From: Arthrobacter sp. NtRootA1
GTDB lineage: Bacteria > Actinomycetota > Actinomycetes > Actinomycetales > Micrococcaceae
Assembly (NCBI RefSeq): GCF_019976975.1
Contig: NZ_AP024630.1
Span: 1,550,001-1,614,000, forward strand
DNA length: 64,000 nt
Direction: 5' to 3'
This document shows, one piece after another, positions 15,443-23,889 of the stretch. Below the pieces are notes generated by a model that saw nothing but the letters and a program-made list of their open reading frames with translations, was not told the DNA's origin and made no database searches. Positions within the stretch are counted from its first letter, which is position 1; each line of letters begins with the position of its first letter. A program made the position numbers and the translations under genes.

Positions 15443-18211
15443 TCAACCCACTGCCGCTGATAATTCCGAGCGAATGCGGGCTTCCTCCCCGCTTCCCGTC
15501 GTAGGCAAACGCAGGAGACGAATCCCATGCGCCTGGCAGATGGCATCTTTGAGTTCATCCCGGACGTGTTGAACGGGGTTGTCTTCGTGGAATGCGAAAC
15601 CGTCAACTTCAATGGCCAGGACCGGCAGGTTGGTGACGTGGTTATAGACCACGAAGTCCAGGCTTGCCCGGTTCTGGACAAAAGAAGCCTGTTGGGATGT
15701 GAGCACCGCAGGATCGCGAAGCAAATTCTTCAGCAGGACCTGTGGCGCCATAACTAAGTCGGAGAACTCCTCATCCTCGAGGACCTCCGATAAGAGAGTC
15801 CAGATAATATTCTCCGAAGCGAACGTGGAGCCGTTTCGGAGTCGGCCGGCCAAGGGGCGTAGCAACGCTGAATACTCTCGGTACAGGAGGTCGAAGACGG
15901 ACAGGACGTTGCTGTCGAAAACACCATCCTCCGGATTTCGGTAGCGAATAAACTGCACGAGGTCTCGAAGGTGCCGGCTTTTTGGCAGCATCTCATTGTT
16001 CGTTACAAGTACGAACCGCTTCACTGCCCGGGAGACAGCGACATTGACGAGGTGCGGGTCGTCGACGAAGCTGACGCCTTGGTGTCCGCTGCTTGTCTCG
16101 TCCAGGACTGTGCTCATGATGATCACGTCCTTCTGCCGCCCTTGGAACTTGTGGACTGTATCGGCGTGGATGCTACTAAGAAGGGCTTTAGCTACTTTGT
16201 CCACTTGCCGTCGATACGGGGTCACCACGCCAATCTGGTCATTGCTGATACCTGAGCAGTATCGCCCAAGGACCTCCTTGGCAATGACGTCCGCCTCACG
16301 CTGGTTGGTGCGACCCCCACTGCTGTGCTGGCGCATATGGTTCCCCTCCACCGTCCTGACTACCACCAAGGGCTGACCGCCCGGCCCGCTGGAGGTGTAG
16401 GGGACCAGCCTCCCGCCGTAGAACTTCCTGTTGCAAAAGTCGATGATCGCCGGATCGCAGCGGTAGTGCTCCCGAAGCATAGTGCGGGGAAGGGCATCGT
16501 CGAACTGCTCGATGATTGAGGACAGGATGTTGTGCTTCTTGTAGTCCACGCTGGTGGACGGGGCTCGCGTGGAGTTTCTTGAAGCCTTCTCATCGGCGAT
16601 GTGCTGAAGTTGCTGAAGGTCCCCGACCACGATGACGTTCCGGGCGCGGGAGAGTGCCAGTCCAGCGGCGAGCAGATCGACTTGGGAAGCCTCGTCAATG
16701 ATCAGATAATCGAGGAGCTGGCCGGCGGGAACATTTCGTCGCAGGGAGTGGCACGTGCTCAGGATTACCGGATAGTCAGCGGTGAATCCTGCAAAGTTTG
16801 ACTTGTAGGTGGCCTCTGAATGGATCCGCCTGCGCGTTCGGCTGTAGCGGCGGTGGAGAGACGCCTCAAGGGTCTGTCTGGAAACCCGCCGGTGGTCTTC
16901 CTCAAGACGTCCGTAGTCCTTGTTTGCCAGCAGCCGATCCGCTTGATCGATACTCTGTTCAAGCTCCTGTATCTTGCTGTCGTAATAGGCTCGCTGAAGC
17001 CGCACCACGACATCGGTGTCGTTGGGATCGATTCGTCCGAGTGGTCCATATCGGAGGCGAAGTCCAAGACGCTGGAAAAGTTTACGGAGTGGCCCCGATC
17101 TGGCGGGTGTAATTGCCGTCTCGGCCAGGAATTCCAGGATCCGACCGGATGGGCCACGCAGCAGCGGGACGCCTTCCAGGGCGGGCACCTCACGGGCGTC
17201 TGCCTGCAGCAGGAAATGACGCCTCTCAAGTTGGTACGCGTCCAGCTCCTGCCTCAATATGGCCAGCTGTCTTGCGGTCCCTTGAAGCGTCTGCAATTGA
17301 CTGTCGAGTTCGGCCACATACTCTGACGGCGGCGCCTCGCCGGAGGGCCTGCCGACCAATTGATCGACCCTGGCGTTCCTGGATTCCTGCTTGGCGAAGA
17401 ATTCGGTAATTTTCTCTTTCCGGCCGAGGTCCGCCACGAGGTATCCGTAGCCTTCCTCGGCGAGTTTGTCCCGGACATTTTCCACGGCGGCGTTGTTGAA
17501 GGAGACGATTCCAACCGTCTGCCCCGGAACCGTAACGATGTTGGCCACAAGGTTCAGTATCGTTTGGGTCTTTCCCGTACCGGGTGGGCCCTCGATCACC
17601 GATATGCGATGGCCGAGTCCTCTCAGGAGAGCCTCTCGTTGGCTGATGTTTGACGAGAAAGGCAGTATCAGGTGCTGTTGAACCAATTCCGGGGAAACCA
17701 GGGGCTGGCGCTGGAGCAGCACATCCAGCGCGCTTCCTTTGGGGACGCTCCTGAAGTTCTCGTACTGCCCGCGCAGCGGATCGTCTACGCTCAGCTTCGA
17801 TGCAACATCCCGCCAATAATCAAGCACGACCTGGGCTTGTATTTCTTCCTCGGATGGCCGGGAGATTGCTATCTCACTGTCACTACAAGCTTGAAAGCAG
17901 GGCCCAGAGTCGCCCAAATGAAAAACGCGCCACCATGGCCCCTGAGGGGAATCGAAACGGAGGACCTCTGTGACGGCGTCGAGAACCTTGCCACGCACGA
18001 TGACGGCGTCGTGGGGGCTGAGGAATATGGGTGAGGGATTTCGAAGAATAATGACGTTGTCCGCCGAGTATCTGTACGTCTTCCCGGAACTGAAGGTTAC
18101 ATAGGTGAACGCGCCCGCAGCGCGGTACTCCACCAGCTCCGGGGTCTTGTCATCAAAGCCGTTCTGGCTACGATTGCGGACAAAAATGGCTTCGCTCCGT
18201 GGATTGATCAT
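15443..18211 (-). CDS. Superfamily 1 helicase fused to a DUF2726/DUF559-like nuclease
   Basis: A 922-aa protein counted from the ATG at 18211, which follows GGGGGAAG; an upstream in-frame TTG is less likely. Residues 1-150 are an accessory region with VEYRAAGAFTYVTFSSGKTY, reminiscent of KTSC-type small beta domains. The UPF1-like SF1 helicase shows a Q-motif (NISQREALL), Walker A GPPGTGKTQT near 208-217, DEAS Walker B near 506, GDLQQLQHIAD, REHYRCDPAI, VHKFQGRQKDVII and VNVAVSRAVKRF. A helical insertion of about 200 residues lies between motifs Ia and II. The last 110 residues form a PD-(D/E)XK-type nuclease with SLDFVV (D852), AIEVDGFAFHE (E868, D870) and RDELKDAICQAHGIRLLRLP. Such fusions are common in antiphage loci. 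It stands alone next to a tRNA gene. By hand count, 15481-15720 is about 57% GC, below nearby genes. The defence role is inference. Confidence 0.88.
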   Translation of the reverse strand: MINPRSEAIFVRNRSQNGFDDKTPELVEYRAAGAFTYVTFSSGKTYRYSADNVIILRNPSPIFLSPHDAVIVRGKVLDAVTEVLRFDSPQGPWWRVFHLGDSGPCFQACSDSEIAISRPSEEEIQAQVVLDYWRDVASKLSVDDPLRGQYENFRSVPKGSALDVLLQRQPLVSPELVQQHLILPFSSNISQREALLRGLGHRISVIEGPPGTGKTQTILNLVANIVTVPGQTVGIVSFNNAAVENVRDKLAEEGYGYLVADLGRKEKITEFFAKQESRNARVDQLVGRPSGEAPPSEYVAELDSQLQTLQGTARQLAILRQELDAYQLERRHFLLQADAREVPALEGVPLLRGPSGRILEFLAETAITPARSGPLRKLFQRLGLRLRYGPLGRIDPNDTDVVVRLQRAYYDSKIQELEQSIDQADRLLANKDYGRLEEDHRRVSRQTLEASLHRRYSRTRRRIHSEATYKSNFAGFTADYPVILSTCHSLRRNVPAGQLLDYLIIDEASQVDLLAAGLALSRARNVIVVGDLQQLQHIADEKASRNSTRAPSTSVDYKKHNILSSIIEQFDDALPRTMLREHYRCDPAIIDFCNRKFYGGRLVPYTSSGPGGQPLVVVRTVEGNHMRQHSSGGRTNQREADVIAKEVLGRYCSGISNDQIGVVTPYRRQVDKVAKALLSSIHADTVHKFQGRQKDVIIMSTVLDETSSGHQGVSFVDDPHLVNVAVSRAVKRFVLVTNNEMLPKSRHLRDLVQFIRYRNPEDGVFDSNVLSVFDLLYREYSALLRPLAGRLRNGSTFASENIIWTLLSEVLEDEEFSDLVMAPQVLLKNLLRDPAVLTSQQASFVQNRASLDFVVYNHVTNLPVLAIEVDGFAFHEDNPVQHVRDELKDAICQAHGIRLLRLPTTGSGEEARIRSELSAAVG

Positions 18212-18339
18212 CTGCACTTCCCCCAAATTTGTGTGCGGCGTTGCACTAGCGACGTTACAGAAGTGTCCCGTGCGATCAGAGGATTTGGAATCGGGGAGAG
18301 GTAACTCCAGCGTTGCGGTAAACCGTGCAACTGCGGTAT

Positions 18340-18355
18340 GTTACTGATCAGTAAC
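18340..18355. promoter_or_regulatory. 16-bp perfect palindrome upstream of the acyl-CoA dehydrogenase
   Basis: GTTACTGATCAGTAAC is a perfect palindrome 67 bp upstream of the ATG at 18423, followed by a near-copy half site (TTACTACTCGCCGGTAAC). The TTACT-N4-AGTAA form is typical of TetR-family operators for acyl-CoA metabolism. No TetR gene is adjacent, so the regulator would act from elsewhere. The palindrome is seen directly; the regulator is inference. Confidence 0.6.
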
Positions 18356-18422
18356 TTACTACTCGCCGGTAACTTCCGGGGCCGTGACGTGGTCGCAGGT
18401 GACCACCCTTGAAGGAGCGCAT

Positions 18423-19613
18423 ATGTCCAACGCTGCATTCGATGCCAACAATCTCCCTTATGCCGATGGTGACTTCTACGCCTTTGAGCAGATGCTGACG
18501 GGCAAGGAGCAAGACCGCTTGGCCGAGGTTCGCGGGTTCCTGGCCCGCGAGGTCAAGCCTATTGCCGTGGATTGCTGGAATCGCGCCGAGTTTCCGATGG
18601 AGCTCATCCCCAAGTTGGCGGAAATCGACCTCGTCAGCCCCGTGCGGCGGCAGGGATATTCGAACCTGTTCGCTGGCATCCTCCATGCGGAAGTAACCCG
18701 CGCCGATGCTTCCATTGCGACGTTCATGGGCGTGCATGATGGCCTGTTCACCGGCTCTATCGAAGCCCTTGCTTCCCAGGAGCAGAAGGATGCCTGGCTT
18801 CCGGACATCTACTCCCTGAAGAAGATCGGTGCGTTCGGTTTGACCGAGCCTCTGGGTGGTTCGGATGTGGCCGGTGGCACCCGGACCACCGCACGGCGCG
18901 ATGGGGACCACTGGATCCTCAACGGAGCCAAGCGATGGATCGGCAACGCCACGTTCTCCGACTGGGTGGTCATCTACGCCAAGGATGTGGCAGACAACCA
19001 GGTCAAGGCATTCCTCGTGGACACCTCGCTGCCCGGCTACTCGGCAAGCAAGATCGAGAACAAGATCTCCCTGCGTACTGTTCAGAACGCGGACATCATT
19101 CTGGACAATGTCGTGGTGCCAGACTTCTTCAGGCTGGCCAACGCCAACAGCTTCCGCGACACCAACAAAGTCCTTAAGGTGACCCGGCTCGCCGTAGCCT
19201 GGCAAGCCGTGGGGCTCCAGCTCGCTGCCTTCGATGTGGCCCGGTCCTACGCGGTGCAGCGCCAGCAATTTGGCAAGCCCCTGGCGGCTTTCCAGTTGGT
19301 GCAGAACCAGTTGGTTCAGATCCTGGGCAATGCAGTCGCATCAATGGGCATGATGGTGCGTTTGGCACAACTTGAGGATGCCGGGGTTGCAAAGGACGAG
19401 CAGTCAGCCTTGGCGAAGGCGTTCACTACCGCACGCATGCGGGAAAGTGTTGCCCTCGGCCGCGGAATCCTGGGCGGCAATGGCATTGTCACGGACTACG
19501 AAATGGCCAAGATCTTCTCCGATGCCGAGGCCATCTACTCCTACGAAGGCACGCACGAGATCAACACCCTGGTGACTGGACGGGCTATCACCGGGGTCTC
19601 GGCCATCGTGTAG
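18423..19613 (+). CDS. Acyl-CoA dehydrogenase, glutaryl-CoA dehydrogenase-like
   Basis: A 396-aa FAD enzyme that introduces a 2,3-double bond into an acyl-CoA and passes electrons to ETF. Signatures are GAFGLTEPLGGSD (FAD/substrate), WILNGAKRWIGN and, near the C-terminus, YSYEGTHEINTLVTGRAITG, which carries the catalytic Glu in the context typical of glutaryl-CoA dehydrogenase. The ATG at 18423 follows GAAGGAG at 7 bases. It is monocistronic, preceded by a perfect 16-bp palindrome. Its exact substrate (glutaryl-CoA in lysine or tryptophan breakdown is the best guess) needs testing. Confidence 0.88.
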   Translation: MSNAAFDANNLPYADGDFYAFEQMLTGKEQDRLAEVRGFLAREVKPIAVDCWNRAEFPMELIPKLAEIDLVSPVRRQGYSNLFAGILHAEVTRADASIATFMGVHDGLFTGSIEALASQEQKDAWLPDIYSLKKIGAFGLTEPLGGSDVAGGTRTTARRDGDHWILNGAKRWIGNATFSDWVVIYAKDVADNQVKAFLVDTSLPGYSASKIENKISLRTVQNADIILDNVVVPDFFRLANANSFRDTNKVLKVTRLAVAWQAVGLQLAAFDVARSYAVQRQQFGKPLAAFQLVQNQLVQILGNAVASMGMMVRLAQLEDAGVAKDEQSALAKAFTTARMRESVALGRGILGGNGIVTDYEMAKIFSDAEAIYSYEGTHEINTLVTGRAITGVSAIV

Positions 19614-19653
19614 GTGCCTGACTCCTGTTCCGATGCGGTCTATTCCATCGCGG

Positions 19654-20181
19654 CTATTCCAGCGGTAGCAGAATGGATGGCCTCAGGTCCTCCACGAATC
19701 CCAAAGGGTTGACGTAATCCTCGCCACGGCGGACGCCCCAATGTAGGCAAGCGGTGGCGCTGCAGTGTCCGGGGGCCAGGGAGCCAACTGCCTGGCCCTT
19801 GCGCACGGTATCTCCGGGCTTTAGATCACTGGTCACCGGCTCAAAGCTGCTCCGTAAGCCCCCGCCATGATCGATCGTCAGGACCGGACGGTCAACCACG
19901 ACTCCGGCAAAGGTCACCACGCCATCGGACGGCGCGGTGACCGGAGCGCCGTCGAACGCTGGCCCGAGGTCCACGCCCCTGTGTCCGCTTAGCCACGGCT
20001 TGTCCGGCGGGTCGAACGTCCGAAGGGCGGCGGGTTTGGGGGAGAGGGGCCAGCTCCATCGCTCGTCCGCCGGCGTCGCCCCGGGGATTCCGGCCATGGT
20101 CACGGCGAGGACAAGAGTGGATATGGAGAGCTTCATAATGGGCATGCACCAAGGCTTTCTGCTCGCGCCCTGCCGTGCCAT
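19654..20181 (-). CDS. Secreted M23 family (LytM-like) peptidase
   Basis: Up to 175 aa. A signal peptide (MKLSISTLVLAVTMAGIPGATPA) is visible if translation starts at 20136 or 20145; the frame is open to an ATG at 20181. The M23 fold has GHRGVDLGP (the Hx3D zinc ligands), HGGGLRSSFEPV and CLHWGVRRG (the HxH-equivalent with a Trp in the middle position). Such enzymes cut peptidoglycan peptides, or regulate other hydrolases when a ligand is missing. The three His and one Asp of the classical site appear only partly, so activity is uncertain. It is divergent from rpsB. Confidence 0.82.
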   Translation of the reverse strand: MARQGASRKPWCMPIMKLSISTLVLAVTMAGIPGATPADERWSWPLSPKPAALRTFDPPDKPWLSGHRGVDLGPAFDGAPVTAPSDGVVTFAGVVVDRPVLTIDHGGGLRSSFEPVTSDLKPGDTVRKGQAVGSLAPGHCSATACLHWGVRRGEDYVNPLGFVEDLRPSILLPLE

Positions 20182-20554
20182 CCCCGGGCTGTCCTATGTG
20201 GACAACATCCGCGTTCGGGCGGTCAAACGAGTGGTGCCGCTGTAGTACACTTGGTGGAGCAGTTTGCTGTGCCCTCAAGCTAATTCAGGAACATGTCTCA
20301 TTCAGATATGTGAGGGTCCAGAGCTGACTACGCGTATCCAGCCCTCCACCAGCGAAGCCTCTTGGCTTTAGGCTGCGGAGGATTGTGCCTCTTGCGGTCC
20401 GGTTGAGCCTTTCGGCCCCACTCCGGATGAGAAGTGCAATGGATGCCAGGAGCCGCGCCCGTCCGGGCAAAGGCTAAACAACCGTCAACTATTGGCAGGG
20501 TAAGAGCAGCCCCATGGGCTCTCTCATGAATGACCTGCCGGAAGGAGCGCCGGC
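20182..20554. other. 373-bp gap: divergent promoters and the rpsB leader
   Basis: No convincing gene. It must contain the promoter of the M23 gene (left) and the promoter and long leader of rpsB (right). I see GC-rich inverted segments around 20400-20440 but no ribosomal-protein leader structure that I recognise. Confidence 0.5.
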
Positions 20555-21397
20555 ATGCCCGTCGTAACTATGCGCCAGCTGCTTGACAGCGGCGTCCACT
20601 TTGGACACCAGACCCGTCGTTGGAACCCGAAGATGAAGCGCTTCATCTTCACGGAGCGCAACGGCATCTACATCATTGACCTCCAGCAGTCGCTGTCCTA
20701 CATCGACCGCGCCTACGAGTTCGTCAAGGCTACTGTCGCCCACGGCGGCACCGTCCTGTTCGTCGGCACCAAGAAGCAGGCTCAGGAAGCAATTGCCGAG
20801 CAGGCTACCCGCGTTGGCCAGCCGTACGTGAACCAGCGTTGGTTGGGCGGTATGCTCACCAACTTCCAGACCGTCGCCAAGCGTATCCAGCGCATGAAGG
20901 AACTCGAAGAGATCAACTTCGAGGACGTCGCCGGCTCCGGCTACACCAAGAAGGAGCTCCTGCTCCTCAAGCGCGAACTCACCAAGCTTGAGTCCAACCT
21001 CGGTGGTATCCGCAACCTGACCAAGGCTCCTTCTGTTCTGTGGGTTGTTGACACCAAGAAGGAACACCTTGCTGTCGACGAAGCCAAGAAGCTGAACATC
21101 CCGGTTGTTGCCATCCTGGACACCAACTGCGATCCGGACGAAGTTGACTTCCCGATCCCGGGCAACGACGACGCCATCCGCTCCGTGAACCTGCTCACCC
21201 GCGTTGTTGCCGACGCCGTTGCTGAGGGCCTCATTGCCCGCAACCAGCGCGCAACCGGCACCACCGAGGCTCCGGAAGAGCCGCTGGCCGAGTGGGAGCG
21301 CGAGCTCCTCGAAGGCAGCAAGACTGAAGAAGCTCCGGCCGCCGAGGCTGCCGAGGCTCCTGAAGCTGCAGCTGGCGAAGCCGAAGAAGCCAAGTAA
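20555..21397 (+). CDS. rpsB: 30S ribosomal protein S2
   Basis: A 280-aa protein that joins late to the small subunit near S1. [20 protein letters not shown] and [13 protein letters not shown] are S2 hallmarks. About 45 C-terminal residues form an Ala/Glu-rich acidic tail, common in actinobacterial S2. ATG at 20555 follows GGAAGGAG at 6 bases. It is the first gene of rpsB-tsf, separated by 121 bp that hold a strong hairpin. Confidence 0.98.
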   Translation: MPVVTMRQLLDSGVHFGHQTRRWNPKMKRFIFTERNGIYIIDLQQSLSYIDRAYEFVKATVAHGGTVLFVGTKKQAQEAIAEQATRVGQPYVNQRWLGGMLTNFQTVAKRIQRMKELEEINFEDVAGSGYTKKELLLLKRELTKLESNLGGIRNLTKAPSVLWVVDTKKEHLAVDEAKKLNIPVVAILDTNCDPDEVDFPIPGNDDAIRSVNLLTRVVADAVAEGLIARNQRATGTTEAPEEPLAEWERELLEGSKTEEAPAAEAAEAPEAAAGEAEEAK

Positions 21398-21438
21398 ATC
21401 TGGACCTTCCCTGAGGCCGGAAACGGCATTGGGGGCAT

Positions 21439-21481
21439 CTGACAGGATGGCGGCTCACACGGTGGGCTGCCGTCCTGTCAG
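21439..21481 (+). other. Strong hairpin between rpsB and tsf
   Basis: A 16-bp stem (21439-21454 with 21466-21481, two G-U pairs) with an 11-nt loop and no T-run after it. It could be a partial terminator, a processing site or an mRNA-stabilising structure that sets the S2:EF-Ts ratio. Confidence 0.65.
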
Positions 21482-21518
21482 TCCGTAAACACACAACTTT
21501 CTAGACAGAGGGGTTCAC

Positions 21519-22355
21519 ATGGCGAACTACACTGCTGCTGACATCAAGGCCCTGCGCGAGCGCACCGGCGCCGGCATGATGGACGTCAAGAAGGCTCTTG
21601 ACGAGGCCAACGGTGACGCCGAGAAGGCCATCGAGATCATCCGTATCAAGGGCCTCAAGGGCGCTACCAAGCGCGAAGGCCGCTCTACCGCTGAGGGCCT
21701 GGTTGCTGCCACGGTTACCGGCGGCGTGGGCGTAATGATCGAGGTCAACTGCGAGACCGACTTCGTCGCCAAGGCTGACAAGTTCATCCAGCTGGCTGAC
21801 AAGGTCCTCAACGTTGCAGTCGAGTCCGGCGCTGCCGACCTCGAAACCCTGCTGGCCACTGAGGTGGACGGCAAGCCGTTGTCCGAGGTCGTCATCGAAG
21901 AGGGCGCTGTCCTCGGCGAAAAGGTTGTTGTCCGCCGTATTTCCCGCGTTGAGGGCACCACGGTTGACGCTTACCTGCACAAGACCTCCAAGGACCTTCC
22001 TGCACAGGTCGGCGTCCTGTTCGCTGTTGACGGTGAAGGCGAAGCCGCTGCCACCGCAGCACACGACATCGCCGTCCACGTGGCAGCCATGGCTCCGAAC
22101 TACCTGACCCGCGAAGACGTCCCGGCCGAACTGGTCGAGTCCGAGCGCCGCATCGCTGAAGAGACTGCCAAGGCTGAAGGCAAGCCGGAAGCTGCACTCA
22201 CCAAGATTGTCGAAGGCCGCGTGACGGGCTTCTACAAGGGTGAGGTCCTGGTTGACCAGGCATTCGCCAAGGATTCCAAGAAGACCGTTGCACAGGTCCT
22301 CGAAGAAGCCGGCGTCAAGGCAACCGCAGTATCCCGTTTCCGCGTCGGAAACTAG
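21519..22355 (+). CDS. tsf: Elongation factor Ts
   Basis: A 278-aa guanine-nucleotide exchange factor for EF-Tu. The N-terminal UBA-like region IKALRERTGAGMMDVKKAL and the motif VEVNCETDFVAK (here IEVNCETDFVAK) are diagnostic. Length fits the family. The ATG at 21519 follows GAGGGG. Usual partner of rpsB. A clear terminator at 22367-22399 ends the two-gene unit. Confidence 0.98.
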   Translation: MANYTAADIKALRERTGAGMMDVKKALDEANGDAEKAIEIIRIKGLKGATKREGRSTAEGLVAATVTGGVGVMIEVNCETDFVAKADKFIQLADKVLNVAVESGAADLETLLATEVDGKPLSEVVIEEGAVLGEKVVVRRISRVEGTTVDAYLHKTSKDLPAQVGVLFAVDGEGEAAATAAHDIAVHVAAMAPNYLTREDVPAELVESERRIAEETAKAEGKPEAALTKIVEGRVTGFYKGEVLVDQAFAKDSKKTVAQVLEEAGVKATAVSRFRVGN

Positions 22356-22366
22356 TAATTCATGAA

Positions 22367-22399
22367 AAGGGGTGGTCACTTCGGTGGCCGCCCCTTTTT
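22367..22399 (+). terminator. Rho-independent terminator after tsf
   Basis: A 13-bp stem (22367-22379 with 22384-22396, two G-U pairs) closed by a TTCG tetraloop and followed by a T-run to 22399. Confidence 0.88.
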
Positions 22400-22476
22400 C
22401 ATGCACCCGTCCGGGTAGTATCTGCGCGGACCCACAGCACGATAATCTAGCCAGAGTCCACCAACGGGAAGGCACC

Positions 22477-23214
22477 ATGGAAACCGTCAATACTGCAATC
22501 CAGCCCGAGAAGACCCGCCGCCGTGTACTTCTGAAACTTTCCGGCGAGGTCATCGGCGGAGGCAAGCTCGGCGTCGATCCTGAAACCGTCCGCGCTATTG
22601 CCAAGCAGATCGCTGCTGCCGTCCCTGACGTTGAAGTAGCCATTGTGGTTGGCGGTGGAAACTTCTTCCGCGGAGCCGAACTATCCCAGAGCGGCATGGA
22701 CCGTTCCCGCGCGGACTACATGGGCATGCTTGGCACGGTCATGAACTGCCTCGCGCTGCAGGACTTCCTGGAGCAAGCGGGCGTTGAAACCCGCGTCCAA
22801 AGCGCTATCACCATGGGCCAGGTGGCAGAGGCGTACATTCCGCGCCGGGCCATCCGCCACATGGAAAAGGGCCGCGTAGTCATCTTCGGTGCAGGTGCCG
22901 GCCTGCCGTACTTCTCCACGGACACAGTAGCTGCACAGCGCGCGCTCGAAGTCCACGCCGACGTCGTACTAATGGCAAAGAGCGGTGTGGATGGCGTCTA
23001 CACCGCTGATCCCAAGAAGGATTCCTCCGCCGAAAAGCTTGATGTCCTCAGTTATGACGACGCCCTGCGCCGGGACATCCGTGTCATGGACCAGACAGCC
23101 ATGACCATGTGCAAGGACAACAACCTCTCCATGGTGGTCTTTGGCATGGAGGGCGAGGGCAACGTTACCCGCGCCATCCTGGGTGAAACGTTGGGAACCC
23201 TGGTTACTCCCTAG
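22477..23214 (+). CDS. pyrH: UMP kinase
   Basis: A 245-aa amino-acid-kinase-fold enzyme that phosphorylates UMP to [17 protein letters not shown] (phosphate loop), [12 protein letters not shown] and [24 protein letters not shown] ([20 protein letters not shown]) motifs are present. The frame is open upstream, but the ATG at 22477 follows GGGAAGG and matches the family N-terminus. It is separated from tsf by a terminator, so it has its own promoter; frr follows 117 bp downstream. Confidence 0.97.
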   Translation: METVNTAIQPEKTRRRVLLKLSGEVIGGGKLGVDPETVRAIAKQIAAAVPDVEVAIVVGGGNFFRGAELSQSGMDRSRADYMGMLGTVMNCLALQDFLEQAGVETRVQSAITMGQVAEAYIPRRAIRHMEKGRVVIFGAGAGLPYFSTDTVAAQRALEVHADVVLMAKSGVDGVYTADPKKDSSAEKLDVLSYDDALRRDIRVMDQTAMTMCKDNNLSMVVFGMEGEGNVTRAILGETLGTLVTP

Positions 23215-23240
23215 CAGCGGCTAGGATATTTCTAGGACCG

Positions 23241-23264
23241 TCCGCCCCTCGTGGCGGATCTTTA
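23241..23264 (+). terminator. Weak hairpin after pyrH
   Basis: TCCGCC (23241-23246) pairs with GGCGGA (23253-23258), followed by TCTTTA. The short stem and poor T-run make this at best a partial terminator. Confidence 0.3.
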
Positions 23265-23331
23265 CTGTGCATTCCTGTAACGTGCATTGCCGCCCGCAGT
23301 TGGGCAGCGACTATTTTCTGAGGAGAAACCC

Positions 23332-23889
23332 GTGATCGAAGAGACCTTGCTCGAAGCCGGCGAGAAGATGGACAAGGCGGTTGAGGTAGCCAAGGAAGAT
23401 TTCGCCTCGATCCGTACGGGCCGGGCGAACCCCGGGCTCTACAACAAGGTGATCGTGGAGTACTACGGAACACCCACCCCGCTGCAGCAGCTCGCATCCT
23501 TCGCAGTTCCGGACGCCCGGACCATCCTCATCACGCCGTACGACAAGACGGCACTGCGTGACATCGAGAAAGCCTTGAGCGACTCCGAAGTTGGCGCCAA
23601 CCCCTCCAACGACGGCAACATCATCCGTGTCACCATCCCGGAGCTCACCAAGGAGCGCCGCAAGGAATACGTGAAGATCGTCAAGGGCAAGGGTGAAGAC
23701 GCCAAGGTTTCGATCCGCAGCATCCGCCGCAAGGCCAAGGACGCGATCGATAAGTTCGTCAAGGACGGCGACGCCGGCGAGGACGAAGGTTCGCGCGGCG
23801 AGAAGGAACTCGACGCCATCACCAAGCAGCACGTCGACAGCATTGACGAACTGCTCAAGCGCAAGGAAGCCGAGCTGCTCGAGGTCTAA
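23332..23889 (+). CDS. frr: Ribosome recycling factor
   Basis: A 185-aa factor that splits the post-termination ribosome with EF-G. FASIRTGRANPGL and TPLQQLASFAVPDAR near the N-terminus and RRKAKDAIDKF near the centre are typical. GTG at 23332 follows AGGAGAAACCC; the longer open frame upstream lacks a signal. Its stop overlaps the cdsA start (TAATG). Confidence 0.97.
   Translation: MIEETLLEAGEKMDKAVEVAKEDFASIRTGRANPGLYNKVIVEYYGTPTPLQQLASFAVPDARTILITPYDKTALRDIEKALSDSEVGANPSNDGNIIRVTIPELTKERRKEYVKIVKGKGEDAKVSIRSIRRKAKDAIDKFVKDGDAGEDEGSRGEKELDAITKQHVDSIDELLKRKEAELLEV

Noticed and set aside
18212..18422. Attachment-site copy of the tRNA 3' end flanking the helicase islet
   Set aside because: I looked for a copy of the T-arm/acceptor sequence (gtccgagtagccc) in this gap and found none, and no integrase is present, so tRNA-directed integration is not supported.
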